Positions 6,441 through 6,783 of a DNA stretch of 6,783 nt are shown here, piece after piece. A model generated the notes under the pieces. It saw only the letters and a program-made list of their open reading frames with translations, searched no databases and was not told the origin of the DNA. Every line of letters begins with the position of its first letter. Positions within the stretch are counted from its first letter, which is position 1. The DNA is from JAKFFN01 sp964444305 (lineage in GTDB: Bacteria > Sumerlaeota > Sumerlaeia > Sumerlaeales > Sumerlaeaceae): positions 1-6,783 of the forward strand of contig CAYUGQ010000135.1 of NCBI GenBank assembly GCA_964444305.1. The letters run 5' to 3'. A program made the translations under genes and the position numbers.

Positions 6441-6783
6441 CGTATCTGAGGGCTTCGATGGGATCCATGGCTGCGGCTTTGCGAGCGGGGTACCATCCGA
6501 AGAAAACGCCGACGGCGAAGGAAAAACCGAAGGAGAGGAATACGGGCCATAGTTCGAACTGGGCGGAGAAGCGGTTTTCGAAGTATTCGGCCATGACGTG
6601 GTTGAAGGCGAAGATGCTTCCTACGCCGAAGATGATTCCGAGAACTCCGCCGGTGAGGCTTACGACTACTGCTTCGAGAAGGAACTGGGTGAGTAGATCG
6701 CGGTTGCGGGCTCCGAGGGCTTTGCGGATGCCGATTTCGCGGGTGCGTTCGGTGACGGTTACGAGCATGATGTTCATGATTCC
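6436..6783 (-). CDS. MacB/FtsX-family ABC permease, C-terminal fragment (5' end outside window)
   Basis: These are the last 115 residues of an inner-membrane permease of the MacB/FtsX type, in frame to the right edge. They begin with GIMNIMLVTVTERTREIGIRK, the hallmark end of a transmembrane helix followed by the coupling segment that contacts the ATPase. Two more hydrophobic helices follow: one around LLTQFLLEAVVVSLTGGVLG, running on to FGVGSIFAF, and a last one around VFLSFGFSFAVGVFFGWYPA. The chain ends ARKAAAMDPIEALRYE, the standard MacB C-terminus. The internal ATG at 6777 is not the start. Whether an ATPase domain is fused at the N-terminus cannot be seen, but the separate ATPase gene nearby argues for a stand-alone permease. 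It is upstream of, and in the same direction as, the channel, adaptor and ATPase genes. It probably forms the exporter motor with that ATPase. Confidence 0.94.
   Translation of the reverse strand, partial: GIMNIMLVTVTERTREIGIRKALGARNRDLLTQFLLEAVVVSLTGGVLGIIFGVGSIFAFNHVMAEYFENRFSAQFELWPVFLSFGFSFAVGVFFGWYPARKAAAMDPIEALRYE

Overview
The window is a dense bacterial segment that suggests a Gram-negative (diderm) organism. It encodes a TolC-type outer-membrane channel with a signal peptide, a periplasmic adaptor and an apparent lipoprotein. No gene pins the phylum. The glycine-rich adaptor tail, the long N-terminal extension of the channel and the stand-alone MacB-type permease and ATPase are compatible with a planctomycete-like or other non-proteobacterial diderm, but that is only an impression. 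No rRNA, tRNA, CRISPR array, insertion sequence or phage gene is visible, and no intergenic stretch reaches 300 bases.

Layout. At the left, on the + strand, is the 3' end of a DNA polymerase III alpha (dnaE-type) gene, cut by the window edge and ending at 461. Everything else is on the - strand. Read from right to left (the direction of transcription), the genes are: the C-terminal 115 residues of a MacB/FtsX-type ABC permease (cut by the right edge); a 137-bp gap with an inverted repeat and AT-rich DNA; a 703-residue TolC-family outer-membrane factor; a 460-residue MacA/HlyD-type adaptor that overlaps it by 4 bp; a 254-residue MacB/LolD-type ATPase 6 bp further on; a 127-bp gap; a 156-residue putative lipoprotein; and nadC 11 bp later. 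nadC and dnaE converge with only 27 bp between them.

How the genes work together. Permease, ATPase, adaptor and outer-membrane factor together make a complete tripartite ABC exporter of the MacAB-TolC kind. The MacB function is divided between two genes placed at opposite ends of the cluster. Substrate cannot be read from the sequence. nadC makes nicotinate mononucleotide for NAD synthesis and is probably co-transcribed with the lipoprotein gene; no functional link between the two is evident.

The + strand is G-rich over G-poor throughout, whichever strand is coding: dnaE uses many G/T-ending codons and the - strand genes many C/A-ending codons. This looks like replication-strand skew and explains the many long spurious reading frames opposite the real genes. 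I see no clearly novel system. The most individual items are the split, rearranged exporter operon, the roughly 200-residue unassigned N-terminal region of the outer-membrane factor, and the inverted repeat lying over the permease stop codon.
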